A stretch of DNA of 64,000 nt. Source: Hydractinia symbiolongicarpus (taxonomy: Eukaryota; Cnidaria; Hydrozoa; Anthoathecata; Hydractiniidae). The stretch covers positions 1,860,001-1,924,000 of the forward strand of contig NC_079889.1 of the NCBI RefSeq assembly GCF_029227915.1. Direction: 5' to 3'. Positions 1 to 19,433 of this stretch are shown here, piece after piece (positions within the stretch are counted from its first letter, which is position 1; every line of letters begins with the position of its first letter). The translations under genes were made by a program, and so were the position numbers. The notes below the pieces were generated by a model, which worked only from the letters and a program-made list of their open reading frames with translations, was not told the origin of the DNA and ran no database searches.

Positions 1-180
1 AATAATGTTTCACTGTTATAAATATACTTTTAAACATGAGTTTTCACCTGAAATTAATTTATGTTTTGACATTGTGAGACATAAGAGAAACAGAATTTTG
101 ACATTCTCAAAGAAAGTTTAGTTTATATTTTTAAAAACTATACAAACAAAAAAAGAGTTATATTGTAGGAGGACTACTTT

Positions 181-292
181 GTTCATCACTAACATACTGC
201 CTGGCAGTGAGCGGGATTCGATCCGCGGTTCCCAGAACTGGGAGCCGCAGACGAACCCACTACGCTATATTGCAGCAATGTTAGTGATGAAC
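181..292 (-). mobile_element. tRNA-like hairpin element
   Basis: A perfect 15-bp inverted repeat, GTTCATCACTAACAT at 181-195 and its complement at 278-292, encloses about 80 bp that read on the minus strand like a tRNA. There is an A-box-like TAGCGTAGTGG and a B-box-like GATCGAATCCC (complement of 214-225). The acceptor stem does not pair convincingly, so I do not call a functional tRNA. It is more likely a small tRNA-derived or fold-back mobile element. Confidence 0.6.
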
Positions 293-327
293 TCAGAAAT
301 TTTATCCAGATGGTGTGTATACATAGG

Positions 328-412
328 TGAATATTTATTATAGCACATCCATATTTCATTCTCAATAGTTCTGTTGAGAATGAAATACAGATGTGCTATG
401 ATAAATATTCAA
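328..412. repeat. long imperfect hairpin
   Basis: Two arms of about 40 bp (328-367 and 372-412) are complementary at all but a few positions, separated by only a few bases. It lies 35 bp beyond the tRNA-like element. The shape is that of a palindromic MITE. No target duplication is clear. Confidence 0.7.
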
Positions 413-1616
413 CTATATAAAAAAAGAGTTTTTTGTCATCATTATCAGCAATTTCTTTAGTTTCTTGTAATCCTTAAAAATAAATGAATGGCAATATAAA
501 CAAGTATCCTCACTTCAAATACATAGGTACTTTGCCAGATAAGTTTTTACAACTAAAAAACTGAGAAATTCATTATGAAATATTTGGAACTAAACTTTTG
601 TCAAGTTTCTCATAATTAAAAAAAATGTAAAAACTGAGATATAACTTTTAGATGTTTTGAAAATTAATTGTTTTCTTAAAGAAGTGACACTAAAAATTGA
701 TGCATGTGGTTTCAATGAAGAAAGTAAAAATATGATTAACCTGTAATCATGGTAATAATGGGAAATTTTGAGAGAGATTTTTGTAATTTACAGCTTTCTT
801 ATTTCACTTAAAACATTTTGAAAAAGTAAAAAAACAACAACAACAACAAATTTAACTTGTTCCAAGTATTCTTTTCAGATTTATTAAATTTTACTGTGAA
901 AGGTATCATAACTTTAAGCTTACTGTATTGTATGCAACAAAGAATTACTCAAGAGCTTTTATGCATTGTTGCATATTTTTATGCATTGTGTATTAAAAGT
1001 AAAATCTTAACTTTCTTACAATATCCTAGCAGGTTAGAGGTTGTGAGTTTAAGTTACATTATTTGCTTAAAAAATATCATAAAATTTTTGTTACCTTCTT
1101 GTTATTTCATCTTTAAAATCATTTAAATATGGATCTAACTTCAAAAGGTTGTCTATTTCAGGAGGTGCCATTCTATAAAACAAAGGTATATATGTACTTT
1201 TCCCAGTAGGCTCCTCACAAGATTATAAACCCTTGTTTCTTAATTAATAATAAAAATAAATCTTAACTATGAAAAATACAAAAAACACATATTAATATAA
1301 TCAAAAGGAATACAAAAATCAGAATTTTCTCCTGTGCATAATTTTGATGAAAAACATAATTACAGGTATATATACTGCGAGATGGTATCCAGAACAACCT
1401 TTGTTGATAAAGTTTGTTAGTGTAGTTTTTAAATAGGCTTTATTTGATACAATTTGATTAATAAATATAATAGTGTATATTCTCTGCATTACATGAACGT
1501 GTAAATTACGCGATTTCACTTTTCTTGCTACCTTTTTCTGTTCACTTGCAACTAAGTCTAGGATCTACCATATTACCAATTTTCTGATACTGAAATTTGT
1601 ATTCCTTACAGAACCT

Positions 1617-1953
1617 TGTGGCACCGTAGATTAGTGGTTATAGCTTTCGTACTCTGTGCGGGAGACCAGGGTTCGATTCCTCTTGACGGCGATTCAACAT
1701 GGGCGAGTGAATGTTACCATAGCCCCGGGTTAACCCAAGCCATGTGAGGGAAATTGGGAAGATGGCACACTGTGTGGGCCGTTGGATGTTGCCGGGAGTT
1801 GTCTAGTAGAGCGCGGGCTCTAATTGGGTCTGCGTAGCTCAAAATGAGCATTAAATACTCTAGGACTCTCCATCTACGCCATGGCCCCTCCTGGAAATAA
1901 TAGACAGGGTATATCCCTCGATATTTGTGAGGCTAGCCATGTAAAATATGCAC

Positions 1954-1990
<37 letters not shown>
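1617..1990 (+). mobile_element. tRNA-derived SINE, copy 1
   Basis: The 5' part has a pol III type 2 promoter: A box TAGATTAGTGGTTATAGC and B box GGTTCGATTCC. A body of about 270 bp follows, and the element ends in a (CTAT)n tail at 1953-1990. A second copy at 52277 is almost the same over its whole length, which defines the unit. A fragment of the 3' end is repeated just downstream at about 2028-2060 (GAGGCTAGCCATGGTAAATA). Confidence 0.85.
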
Positions 1991-2093
1991 ACAGACAGCC
2001 TAGACATTGCTGAGGTAGCTTAATAATTAGGAAATTTGAGGCTAGCCATGGTAAATATGCACATTTAGCTATCTATACCTAGTCTATCAAAAT

Positions 2094-2125
2094 TTAGCTA
2101 GCTAGCTAGCTAGCTAGCTAGCTAG
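2094..2125. repeat. (AGCT)n microsatellite
   Basis: About eight tandem AGCT units. Shorter AGCT runs recur at 5417-5432 and 5626-5642. Confidence 0.9.
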
Positions 2126-3337
2126 GTAAGTAGCTAGTGCGTGTGGGGAGGATGATGCATGTGCAAAAATTAGAGGGCGGACAATTAAAAGACAGTTATA
2201 AAACACTTCCAAACGTAGTCATAAGATAAGACTCCGTAATCTCATGATTTTCTACTACCTACCTATCCTACGCGTGCATTTTTGTTTACATGCAGCTCAT
2301 CAGGTCCATGCTGCAGAGCCAATTACAACTTCGTGTAATCAACCACGAAAACTTAGTTCCATTTAAAAACAACCTCGTTGCCAGGTCATTTTGCAATATT
2401 TTTAATAATTTGGGTGGTACAAAGAAAACAAACGGCTATGTGTGAAGAAAATTTGCTATGTTTTTCGTATATCTCTTACTAATTTTTAAACGGATTTTAT
2501 ATTTTTTTTTTTTTTACAGGACTCGTTTGGAAAGCAGTTTTTTCAGGTAAAATGAAATTCTGTGTAAATATTGTACAAATAAATTATTACAAATACATGA
2601 AACCGCCGCGGTTAAATTAGCAAATTCTCAAGCGTTCGCCCCACTTACCACCGAGGCAATAGAGAAGACTGGCGGCTGACTAAGTTGTTTTTCTTTATTT
2701 TGGCCCTAATTTATTTCATAAGGTCTGTGATATGTACATTATATCTTTGGTGCTAAATATGTGTTCTGTTTTAGGCAGTTGCTGAAGTGACTCTCTGTCA
2801 AAGATATTTTTATGGTGGTTGTTTAAAATAAAGTATATTTCTCCCTTTGTTATAAATAATATAAATAATAGCTGCATTTTGCTGATTTAAAATGATATTT
2901 AACAGACCAGATTATTGTTTACAGTAGAGAGCCTGAATAACAACTTAGCGGCCGCTTGAATTGCCACTTGGGTTACCGCAGGGCACACTCTCGCGGCACG
3001 TTAAGTTTCACATTTATTAATAGGTGGCCGAATTGGTTACCGCCGATATTAGCGCGGAGCTTAACAAGCAACTAGGGCGGCCGCTTACCTTTTTAACCGC
3101 GGCACAACCTGACTGTACCAGTCTTATCATCAAGCTACTAAACATTTCATAAAGAGTTAGCAGATTCGGATGTCACGCGATTTAAATTAGTTGTGGTGTG
3201 TGATCTAATGAAAATTATAGTTCATTGTCTAAAGTAGTGTATGTCATTCCTGTCCCCATACCTCTTTGAAATTAATAACAGACTCGTGACCAAACGGGTC
3301 CAGAGCTACGTTCGAGGTTTGTTCAAAGAGCTCTGTG

Positions 3338-3409
3338 GTCGAGAGTGAGTTTATATCTTTATTTGTCTTATTATATTATTAGGAATAAGACAAAGACTCA
3401 TTCTCGACC
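3338..3409. repeat. inverted repeat with one unequal arm
   Basis: GGTCGAGAGTGAG at 3338 pairs with CTCATTCTCGACC ending at 3409, and the inner arms share TTTGTCTTATT and its complement. The left arm carries a small extra segment. It looks like a small fold-back element. Confidence 0.6.
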
Positions 3410-5249
3410 CGTCAAGGGAGATGCAAGTAAACACTCCAGCACATGTAGTAGACGTGTAGCATGCGTATAGCCTTTTTTACGTTTATCAAGAAAATGTTAA
3501 GCATGCAAACCTCGTTCCAAGCGCACCTTGTCAGTTTTTATAAATGGATGGTGGCCGTTTCAAATGTCAGAAAATATACAAGGACACGCGCAACAAGCCG
3601 TTTTCAATTGCGCAAGTAAAACAAGTTGGAGACAATTTAGAGATATAATAATAAGAAATTATGTTTTACTTTTCCTTCATTCTAATAAAACGCCTTGACC
3701 CTGGGGAGGGTGGAAAGATGAAGAAAATCGACATTATACTCGTTGATTCACCTGGTAAAGAGCATAAAGCTGTCCGTTAGAGCTGAAAACGATTTAAAAA
3801 ACTAACTTGGTCCTAAAACGTTCTTCCAAAGCTGAGTTTTTGATCAATTTTAACAACTTTGTTTCTGAGCACTCTTCAGTTACATAATCTAAAAACACAA
3901 GGATGATAAGAAGGTGAATTTACAAAAGAGCACTGCCAAGTAACTCCCGTAAGTTGCGAAACAACGTGTAGCAATACAAAAATTGTAAGTCATCAGATCT
4001 TAAATTGAGGCAGATTGGCAAAAAAACGATATCAAAAGCAACGCCCTTTATCCCAATTTATTTGATTAAGATATGATAACATCATACGAGGAAGCTGCGA
4101 AGTTACGACATCACGATTATGACAGCACACAGCTGCGACCTACCAAGTACCTACCACCGTAAGTGTCAATGTCTAATTTCCATGGCGATATCACTTCGAA
4201 GTGTGCGCTAGGCTCTGACTGTTTGAGGAATTCCTAATTTAAGTATTCAAAATTGTACTCATGCCCTGAAGCGTTCGATAGTGACATATTACAATTACAT
4301 GACCAAAAAGTTGGGAATATTCCCTATTAAAAAAGGCGAGATTGGTCGCGAAATTGGTGGGTGTTGCCATGTCGCTAACAGAGTTTGTAAACTCTACTTA
4401 AACTTTATTTCTAGAATGAATTTGACGCCAACAAATAAATAAAACAGGGGAATTTGGCTATTTTTCGCTAGTCGACTACGATATGAACACGCAATATTGA
4501 CACTTGTTGCGTTTCTGCTTTACATACGTTTTCACCAGGAAAACACAACAAAAATTTTGCTAATTTTCAGCTTTAGTTTTTAGCGATATCAGAAAGCAAA
4601 AAAAAAGCCCTGGGGACGAGATTGAGAAATGACCCTTTTCTCCCCTCCTACATAATGGCAGTTCATATTTTTGTTTTCTGCTTAAATTTTCATTAAATTT
4701 TCTCTCTATCGTTATCCAGCTTAAGCGTTACCAGAAGAGAAAGAGAGAGTCACATAAAGTTTTTACGAAAATGGGTTTCTCTGCCGGCAAGAAATTAACA
4801 GCTCGGCCGTCCTTTTTTCTAACGTTATATCCGCGGGTTGTTTCTCTATAACTAAGGCAATAAATCCTGGGGACCAAAATGTTTTTTCGCATCGCGTTTT
4901 ATTCTTTTTCGTTCACAATCTCTTTCAGTTTCACTTCTCAAATACTACAAAGAACTACTGGTGTGTGGTTCTTAATCTAGTTATTAGATATTCTTCTATC
5001 GTTTATAACATATATATACACGTCTTTCTGCTGACACTTGCATTGCTTGTTAATTTGTAGTGCACTCAATAACGAAAGAAACGATAATAAATTTATCAAC
5101 ATTTTGAAAATGTTGGCAACAGTTTTTTCATTGTGAGTACAATTGGTAGGTGGTTACACAGATTACAGATTTATTTTATAAATGAACATTGCGAATTTAA
5201 AGAATTAAGTTGAGTCAACGGCGCACGTTTTTTCCACCTGGTCTTTAAA

Positions 5250-5348
5250 ATGTCATCTGGCGGGGAGAAAAAGAAGCGATGCAATCCCCACGGACATAGA
5301 GCGGTCAGGCTATACAGCCCAGAATATACCCGGGGTACCAATTTATAA
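5250..5348 (+). CDS. short ORF of unknown status (32 aa)
   Basis: An ATG in an AAAATGTC context opens a 32-codon frame in a locally GC-richer patch. It encodes a basic peptide (begins MSSGGEKKKRC, ends YTRGTNL, then TAA). No family is recognised. There are no splice-linked exons and no neighbour to give context. It may be chance or a fragment of an old insertion. Confidence 0.2.
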   Translation: MSSGGEKKKRCNPHGHRAVRLYSPEYTRGTNL

Positions 5349-7388
5349 GCCACACAAAATGGTATACGGTGCTGCGTACTCTGTGTCCCAATTTTTTTCT
5401 GTTTGTTCCAGGATAAAGCTAGCTAGCTAGATATATTTCTTTATCCAAGCTGTGTGTTTAAACGATTTTATACCCTTTTTATTTTTCTCGTGGCTAGTTT
5501 ACTTTTCTCTTTACATGTTAAAGTTTCTAATTCCCTTCTCAATCATCTCCAATCAAGTCACTTTTGAATGGATGATAAGCATCAGCCTCCTAGAGCCTAG
5601 CTAGAAGCTTACTAAATAGTTAGCGAACTAGCTAGCTAGCTATATATGAATTAAGCGTGACATTTTTGTTTACTTTTCAGCAGTAAGCTCTGTGGCACTA
5701 GCATTTGCGTGGTGGAAGGAAAAAGATGCTAGAATTTGGTGAAAAGAGGTCTTTTCCCTGTTGCCTGTGGATTACTTTCCCCTGAAAACCTAAATAAACA
5801 GAATTCATATATACACCAACACAGACAACAAAAGCAAAGACTCTTTACAGTTTTAGCTAGTTGTATTTTGCTAGCTATAGACAACTGTTTTGTAGGAACG
5901 TTTTGTACAGATGCATTCTTCATGTCAAGGATGTACCACTTTTGGTTGAGGGAGAACACAGACCTTTCATGGTTGAAATTTACAAAAGAAACCCATCCTA
6001 ATGTCAGGTTTAATGTTAGAAAACAAAGTTTTTATGAAAAATAACCCCTATTTATATTCATCATATTGTTAAAACATTTAAAACTTTTATTTTGTTATAA
6101 AATTGTCAAAAATCTTTGCATCAATTTGTTATAAAGTTGTCAAAAAACTTAAATCTTTCCTGATTTGCCATTATATCTACCTTGTCTTTTATGTGACACC
6201 TCACCATTAATTTCTTGTAATAGATAAAAAGCTTATCATTAAAAATCATGATATCGCATAGTTCTCAAAAAATTACGATAATCCATATGATTACTTTGTT
6301 ACTGCATGTCACATTTAAGTTTAGTAAGTCTTTAAAAGATTTTTTTTTAAAAATATATACCCATCTGATGATTTAGAAGTATATAATTATATATATTTCA
6401 CCAAAAACTTAAATTTGTTAATTTATAAATGTGTTGGGACGAAATAAACTGCTTTTGCATGTCTATATGAAAAAGCACTCACAACATAAATTGCGCGCCC
6501 CAAGTTTTGATAACTTTGTTTGCACGAACATTCACGAAATATAAAAATTCTGTACACCGCACAGGGGTTGGTGTTTTAACATGCAGAACAAGCTTAGTAC
6601 AAGTTCCAGCAATGATCACGGCCAGGAATTTCAATCCATAAATTGTAGGTCAAGTCATTAAATAAACTTTGTGATTACTTGTGGAACAAACAATATTTAT
6701 GAGTAAATTAAATTATAGACAGTTGAACTTATAAAGACAGCGCTAACTATTAAACATGAAAATCATTACCTAAAATAATTAATATCAATTTTTTTTTAAT
6801 ATTTTGCTTATTTTATTTATTTTAATTATATCTGCAAGACAATTGTACAAGTGCTTCAAGTAACATTTTGAAACATAAGATGTTACTTTCAATATATATT
6901 CCAGCGGTTAAACTTTCCTAAGAAGCGTAATGATCACGAACCCAAAAATAAGAATCATTTTTGTTCTATTGTGAAGTAATTAACCAGCAAAAGCCTATCC
7001 AATCCAGTATTACATAGACTAAGATATCATCAACACAACACCTTTAAAGTTGGTAACCACGAATTACAGCTGATACCTACCCATGCAATCCTTCACTGGT
7101 GCAGAGGTCAGCTAGCCAAACTTTTTGTAGAACTAGGGGGGCAGTTAATGGCTCAGCTATTATATCATTTTTCAAAACTGGGTAAAAGTCTTTGCATTTC
7201 CAAGAGCGATCACCCACCTCTTATTAATGGGCCTGCATTTGCAGGTTATTTGTGACAGTTTGTGGAGTAAAGTACCTTGTCTGGTGCCTAATAAACCAAG
7301 TATTTATTATGTGTTTACTATATACAGACTTTTTAGAAAAAAAGTAAAAAGCTTTGAAAACTGTTATGCAGGAACCAGACACACCAGT

Positions 7389-15639
<8,251 letters not shown>

Positions 15640-16486
15640 TGAAGTCTTTTATAATTGGTTGGTGATCACGTGGGCTAATGCTTGTGTGCTGAAAGCTGCA
15701 TGATCGATTGCATAATTCTAAATGAAAACATTTTAACTCCATTATACAGGTTTTTTATAGCACCGCGTCAATCTGTCTTTACGTAATAATAACACGAAAA
15801 GCAAGTCGGATATATTTATTTTTAAGGTTTTATAGATTTCATGGTGCTTTAAAATGTGGTTGCTACAAGTGCCTTTAACTTTTTCATGTTTGAATTTTTT
15901 TTACTTTTTATATAGCTGAATTTTTGACACGCTGAGGTTTATCGTCGCATGATTCATGCGTCACGCTCACTTTCACGCGACGTTTGAATTCAAATGCGTT
16001 TCGAATTTAAGAAAAATAGTAAGTACTTTATAAACAGGAACTTGCTAATACGTTTTTACCCTCCAGTGTTAACAATATATTGATTTGTCATGAGAATTTA
16101 TTAAAAACAGGATTTAATCCTGCTACAGATAATAATTGGTATTTTATTTTCAATTTCTTTTTTCTACTGTATTGTATTTATGTAAAAGTTTGAAAAATCA
16201 CCAAATATTTTAATTCTTTTTTAGTCACTCTATGATTGATGCCTGTTTCTAATTTACTGCCCCCTCAAATAGGGACCAGTCCTTATACATTGATTATTTC
16301 ACGCGTTCGGTCCTCAGATTAACACCCGTGATACGTACCCCGGGCATCGTTATTTCGTGCATCCTTAGCACGAAGTCGCGATTCGGCTACCATTTTTAAA
16401 TAAATAAATAAAAGAGAATAGAAATATTCTAATTAGTTATTGAGACTGCTATCCATTTAAGAGTTTATGAAGGCACCCAGCGTTTA

Positions 16487-16530
16487 AACATCCCCAGGGC
16501 TCTTTTAGAAGAGCGCTGGTGACCAGGTTG
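16487..16530. mobile_element. short hairpin MITE, CCTCGTCCCCAGGG family
   Basis: AACATCCCCAGGGCTCTTT and AAGAGCGCTGGTGACCAGGTT form imperfect inverted arms around a 3-base loop. The ends belong to the dispersed family whose clearest member is at 26521. Confidence 0.55.
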
Positions 16531-16689
16531 CTTAATACGGACAGCAACAGCAAAGCTCATGAGCATGCGTACTTAAAATGTTTACATCACGTGACTGGGA
16601 AATTTTTCTTTCTGTTCCGTTCCGGGAAAAGTACAATGGAGTTCAACTTTTTCCTCTGTGGTGTGTGCGGTTTATTTCGTGAGAGTTGT

Positions 16690-16740
16690 GCAACCTCGTT
16701 CCTAGGGCTTTTGTTTTAATATGCCCTGGTAACGAGGTTA
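16690..16740. mobile_element. short hairpin MITE, CCTCGTCCCCAGGG family
   Basis: GCAACCTCGTTCCTAGGGC at the left faces GCCCTGGTAACGAGGTTA at the right across about 14 bp. It is a minimal, degraded member of the family seen at 26521. Confidence 0.7.
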
Positions 16741-18035
16741 AAAATTACGGAAAATGTGTATACTTTCTGGAGATAACGAAGAAAATTTTTTGTTCCGTTT
16801 TTGGGAGAATTTTCTGAAAGTGGAAAACAGCCTATACACGCATGACAGAAATGTAAAATAAAACAGACGATTATTAGTCATTATTATTCACCAAGAACGA
16901 TAATATCAATGACGTCATTCTACTCGTGACAATATAAATAATTTGATTGCAATTGAAATTGTTTGTTTCTTTTTCGTTACAAGTTAATGTGTCCGTTTGA
17001 TGCTACCTTAACAACCGATATCCTGGTTGCAAACAAAAATAGTCTTTTAATTAAAATAACTTTGCTTTCTTTCAGTTCTGTCCCCAGGCTTCTTTGTGTT
17101 TGTTACTTGGGAATACTCCCAACAAAATGTAAGAATGTTTCCTCGTTTTCACAGTTTCTTAATCGCCAAGCTAATATTACGGGGTGACCTGTTCTCATTA
17201 AATAACAACTTCGTCCCCAGCGCTTGTTAGACTTTTTATATTTAGACGATCCTAATTCTTCAAGAAAGGCTTGGCCAGCGAAAGTTTGTGTGTTTTTTTG
17301 TTTTTGTTTTTTTGGGGGGGGGTATCTTTTCATTTTAGTTTAGCCATATGTTAAAATCATGTGAATTTTGTGTTCAAGTATTGTTCTCTGATGGGACCAA
17401 CCTCGTTGTGAGGAGGCTGCATAAAAACAAGTCTCTGGAAACGACGATGTAATGGAACAGGTGTGTCAGCTTAGCAACATCATTTCCTAGGGTTTTTCTA
17501 CGCCAACAATGTTTTGACGTGACGTATATTATACGCGTAGAAGAGGCCTGGTGGTGGCGGAGTGGCCAACTTAGGTCACATTGAAGAAATGTTTAAGTAT
17601 TTTACCTAGTGAGCCGCCACAGCCTAGTTCTGAGTATTATTTTTACTAAAGTAAAAGAATTCCAAAGCTATTTGAAGTTTTCCCCATCAATGAAAAGTTT
17701 AAAAATAGAACTGGACACAGTTATTTTATGATTACAATCAGTACTCATTAGAATTTCCGACAGGATTTAAAATTAAGTATTTCTTATTATGAAGACTCTA
17801 TATTGGTTTTGATGTTTATCAAAGTCAACTGTATCTGTATTTAGTTCGTTACATTGCACTGGTAAGTTCGTTTTTTCTGTTTTGCATTTGCGTGAGCATG
17901 CTGTGCTATGGTAAGAGTTTATTTTTCCCATCCAAAGGTATATGATAATTCAAAGATGCTAAAAAAAGATAATTATATTATTATCATTAGCATTATTAAC
18001 CTAGGATAGCCTCTTTATTTCCTAATGGTTCTGTT

Positions 18036-18245
18036 ATCTATGAGAGTTCTGGGAAGGGGTCCTAGTGCATTTAAAGCTCCCATTGGAGCTACGAAAATCA
18101 GGCCAGCACAGCAATCGCTCAACTAGACAACCGCCTATGATATCAATTTCATCCTCATGCTAGGTTAAGCAGATCGATTCACACCGGCATGACTTGGCAT
18201 GGGATTAAAACCCAAGACTTTCCGCACTGGAGGTAAATAATTTGC
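18036..18245 (-). mobile_element. old SINE copy sharing a core with the 1617 and 52277 copies
   Basis: Read on the minus strand, GTTGTCTAGTTGAGCG, then CGTAGCTCCAATGGGAGC, then TTAAATGCACTAGGACC match in order the SINE body at 1617 (GTTGTCTAGTAGAGCG, GCGTAGCTCAAAATGAGC, TTAAATACTCTAGGAC). A decayed B-box-like GGGTTTTAATCCC lies upstream. Outside these blocks the match is weak, so this is an old or distinct subfamily that shares a core domain. Confidence 0.65.
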
Positions 18246-19433
18246 CAAAAATTAAAAGTAACCACAAAGTGTTTTTTATTATTTATTCCAACGTAGAGTA
18301 CATGTGTTATGAATCATTAGAGTCTAACACACCAGAGACTTGGAAGGCAACCAAAGATTTTGGAGGAAGTCATCTGTAGTAATAAGTTAACACATATGAA
18401 TTAAATTTTTGTCTTCGTTATACATTATTTCTTTCAATACCTTCCTTGCCCTTGGAGACTTCAAAAGGTTAGCACCGCAATATATAAGTTTTAGAAATGT
18501 TAGTTTTCTTGTGTTTTTTTGTCGTCAATCATTTCTTAATTATTAGTTACAACTTGTCGGATGTCAGATGACTTGAACTCCCAATCAGATAATAAAAAAT
18601 TATTAAGAACAAAGCCAACCTCCTTCTGGGCTTTCTTTCTTTTTGCAACAATCTCGGGCGCTGTCAGAAAAAGAAAAAGAACCCTGTGGACGAAACCAGA
18701 CCAAAGTGTTACTAAAGAAAATTATATATTTTAAGGAAGTCACTTAACTAATTATATAAGAAATAATTTTGAGTAATTAATATACAAAATGATTTCCGCT
18801 GTAAACAAATAAACATTGTTAGAAATATCAAGCATGTCTACATATTTGTTTACTAGTGAGTGTCACGCACATACAGCACAGTGAGAACGCTTTGTAGAAG
18901 ACGCGCTCGTGGACAATAAACACAGCATCTCACTTTAGTGTCAGACGATAGGTGAGAAACAATTTCTTCATGTACGCTATAAAATGGGTTGAAAAATCTA
19001 CTTTCTTTGCCTGCTCTTTCTAAAGTTGAAGTAAGCTTCATTTACACCCACGCAATCAGAAACATTCAATTATCAGAGAATATGTGAAACTAGATTCGTA
19101 CATTGGGACGGACTGTGTCCGGATACTATTTCTCCGCGTTTATCTAATTTCGTAAGATTTTTTTGGTAAAGTTATTCGGAGGGTGACCCGCGGAAGAGCT
19201 TATACGCGTTCCTCATTTTGCGTTAAACATAGTCTTTTGATATTAAAATTAAAGGGGAGGGGAGGGGGTCTTCTCTTTTTGTTAATTTTTCTTGTTGTAA
19301 AATATACTAAAGAAGAGAAAATCGTTGCTAGCTAGGAGTTTTGCCGTCAACTTGAAATATTTATCAGTTCAACTATTAGAAATGTTGGAATATATTTAAT
19401 TTTAAATTTTCAAATATTTTTAGCTTAATAATA

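Larger units (their letters stand above)
1..1616. other. intergenic, no gene seen
   Basis: Apart from the tRNA-like element and the hairpin described separately, this stretch is AT-rich sequence with only short, low-complexity reading frames. I see no conserved protein and no convincing splice-linked exons. Confidence 0.6.
2126..7388. other. intergenic region upstream of PTEN
   Basis: No gene is recognised. The stretch holds single MITE-like ends (CAACCTCGTTGCCAGGTC near 2362; GCCCTGGGGACGAG near 4606), two GCGGCCGC-containing GC-rich patches near 2950 and 3080, and an inverted repeat at 3338-3409. A short open frame at 5250 is listed separately. The PTEN promoter must lie in its 3' part, but no TATA or initiator element stands out. 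Confidence 0.55.
15640..19433. other. intergenic, PTEN to GABA-B receptor
   Basis: I see no supported gene. The region holds two MITE hairpins (16487-16530, 16690-16740) and an old SINE on the minus strand (18036-18245). It also holds G-rich runs near 17316 and 19255. Regulatory DNA of the downstream receptor probably lies at its 3' end, but no motif is decisive. Confidence 0.6.

Noticed and set aside
1617-1700. tRNA gene at the SINE head
   Set aside because: A and B boxes are present, but the acceptor stem does not pair and a long body with a simple-repeat tail follows. The same unit occurs again at 52277, so it is a SINE.
17540-17640. tRNA-Ser-like stretch GGTGGCGGAGTGGCC
   Set aside because: Only the A-box-like part matches; no B box or closing acceptor stem follows.
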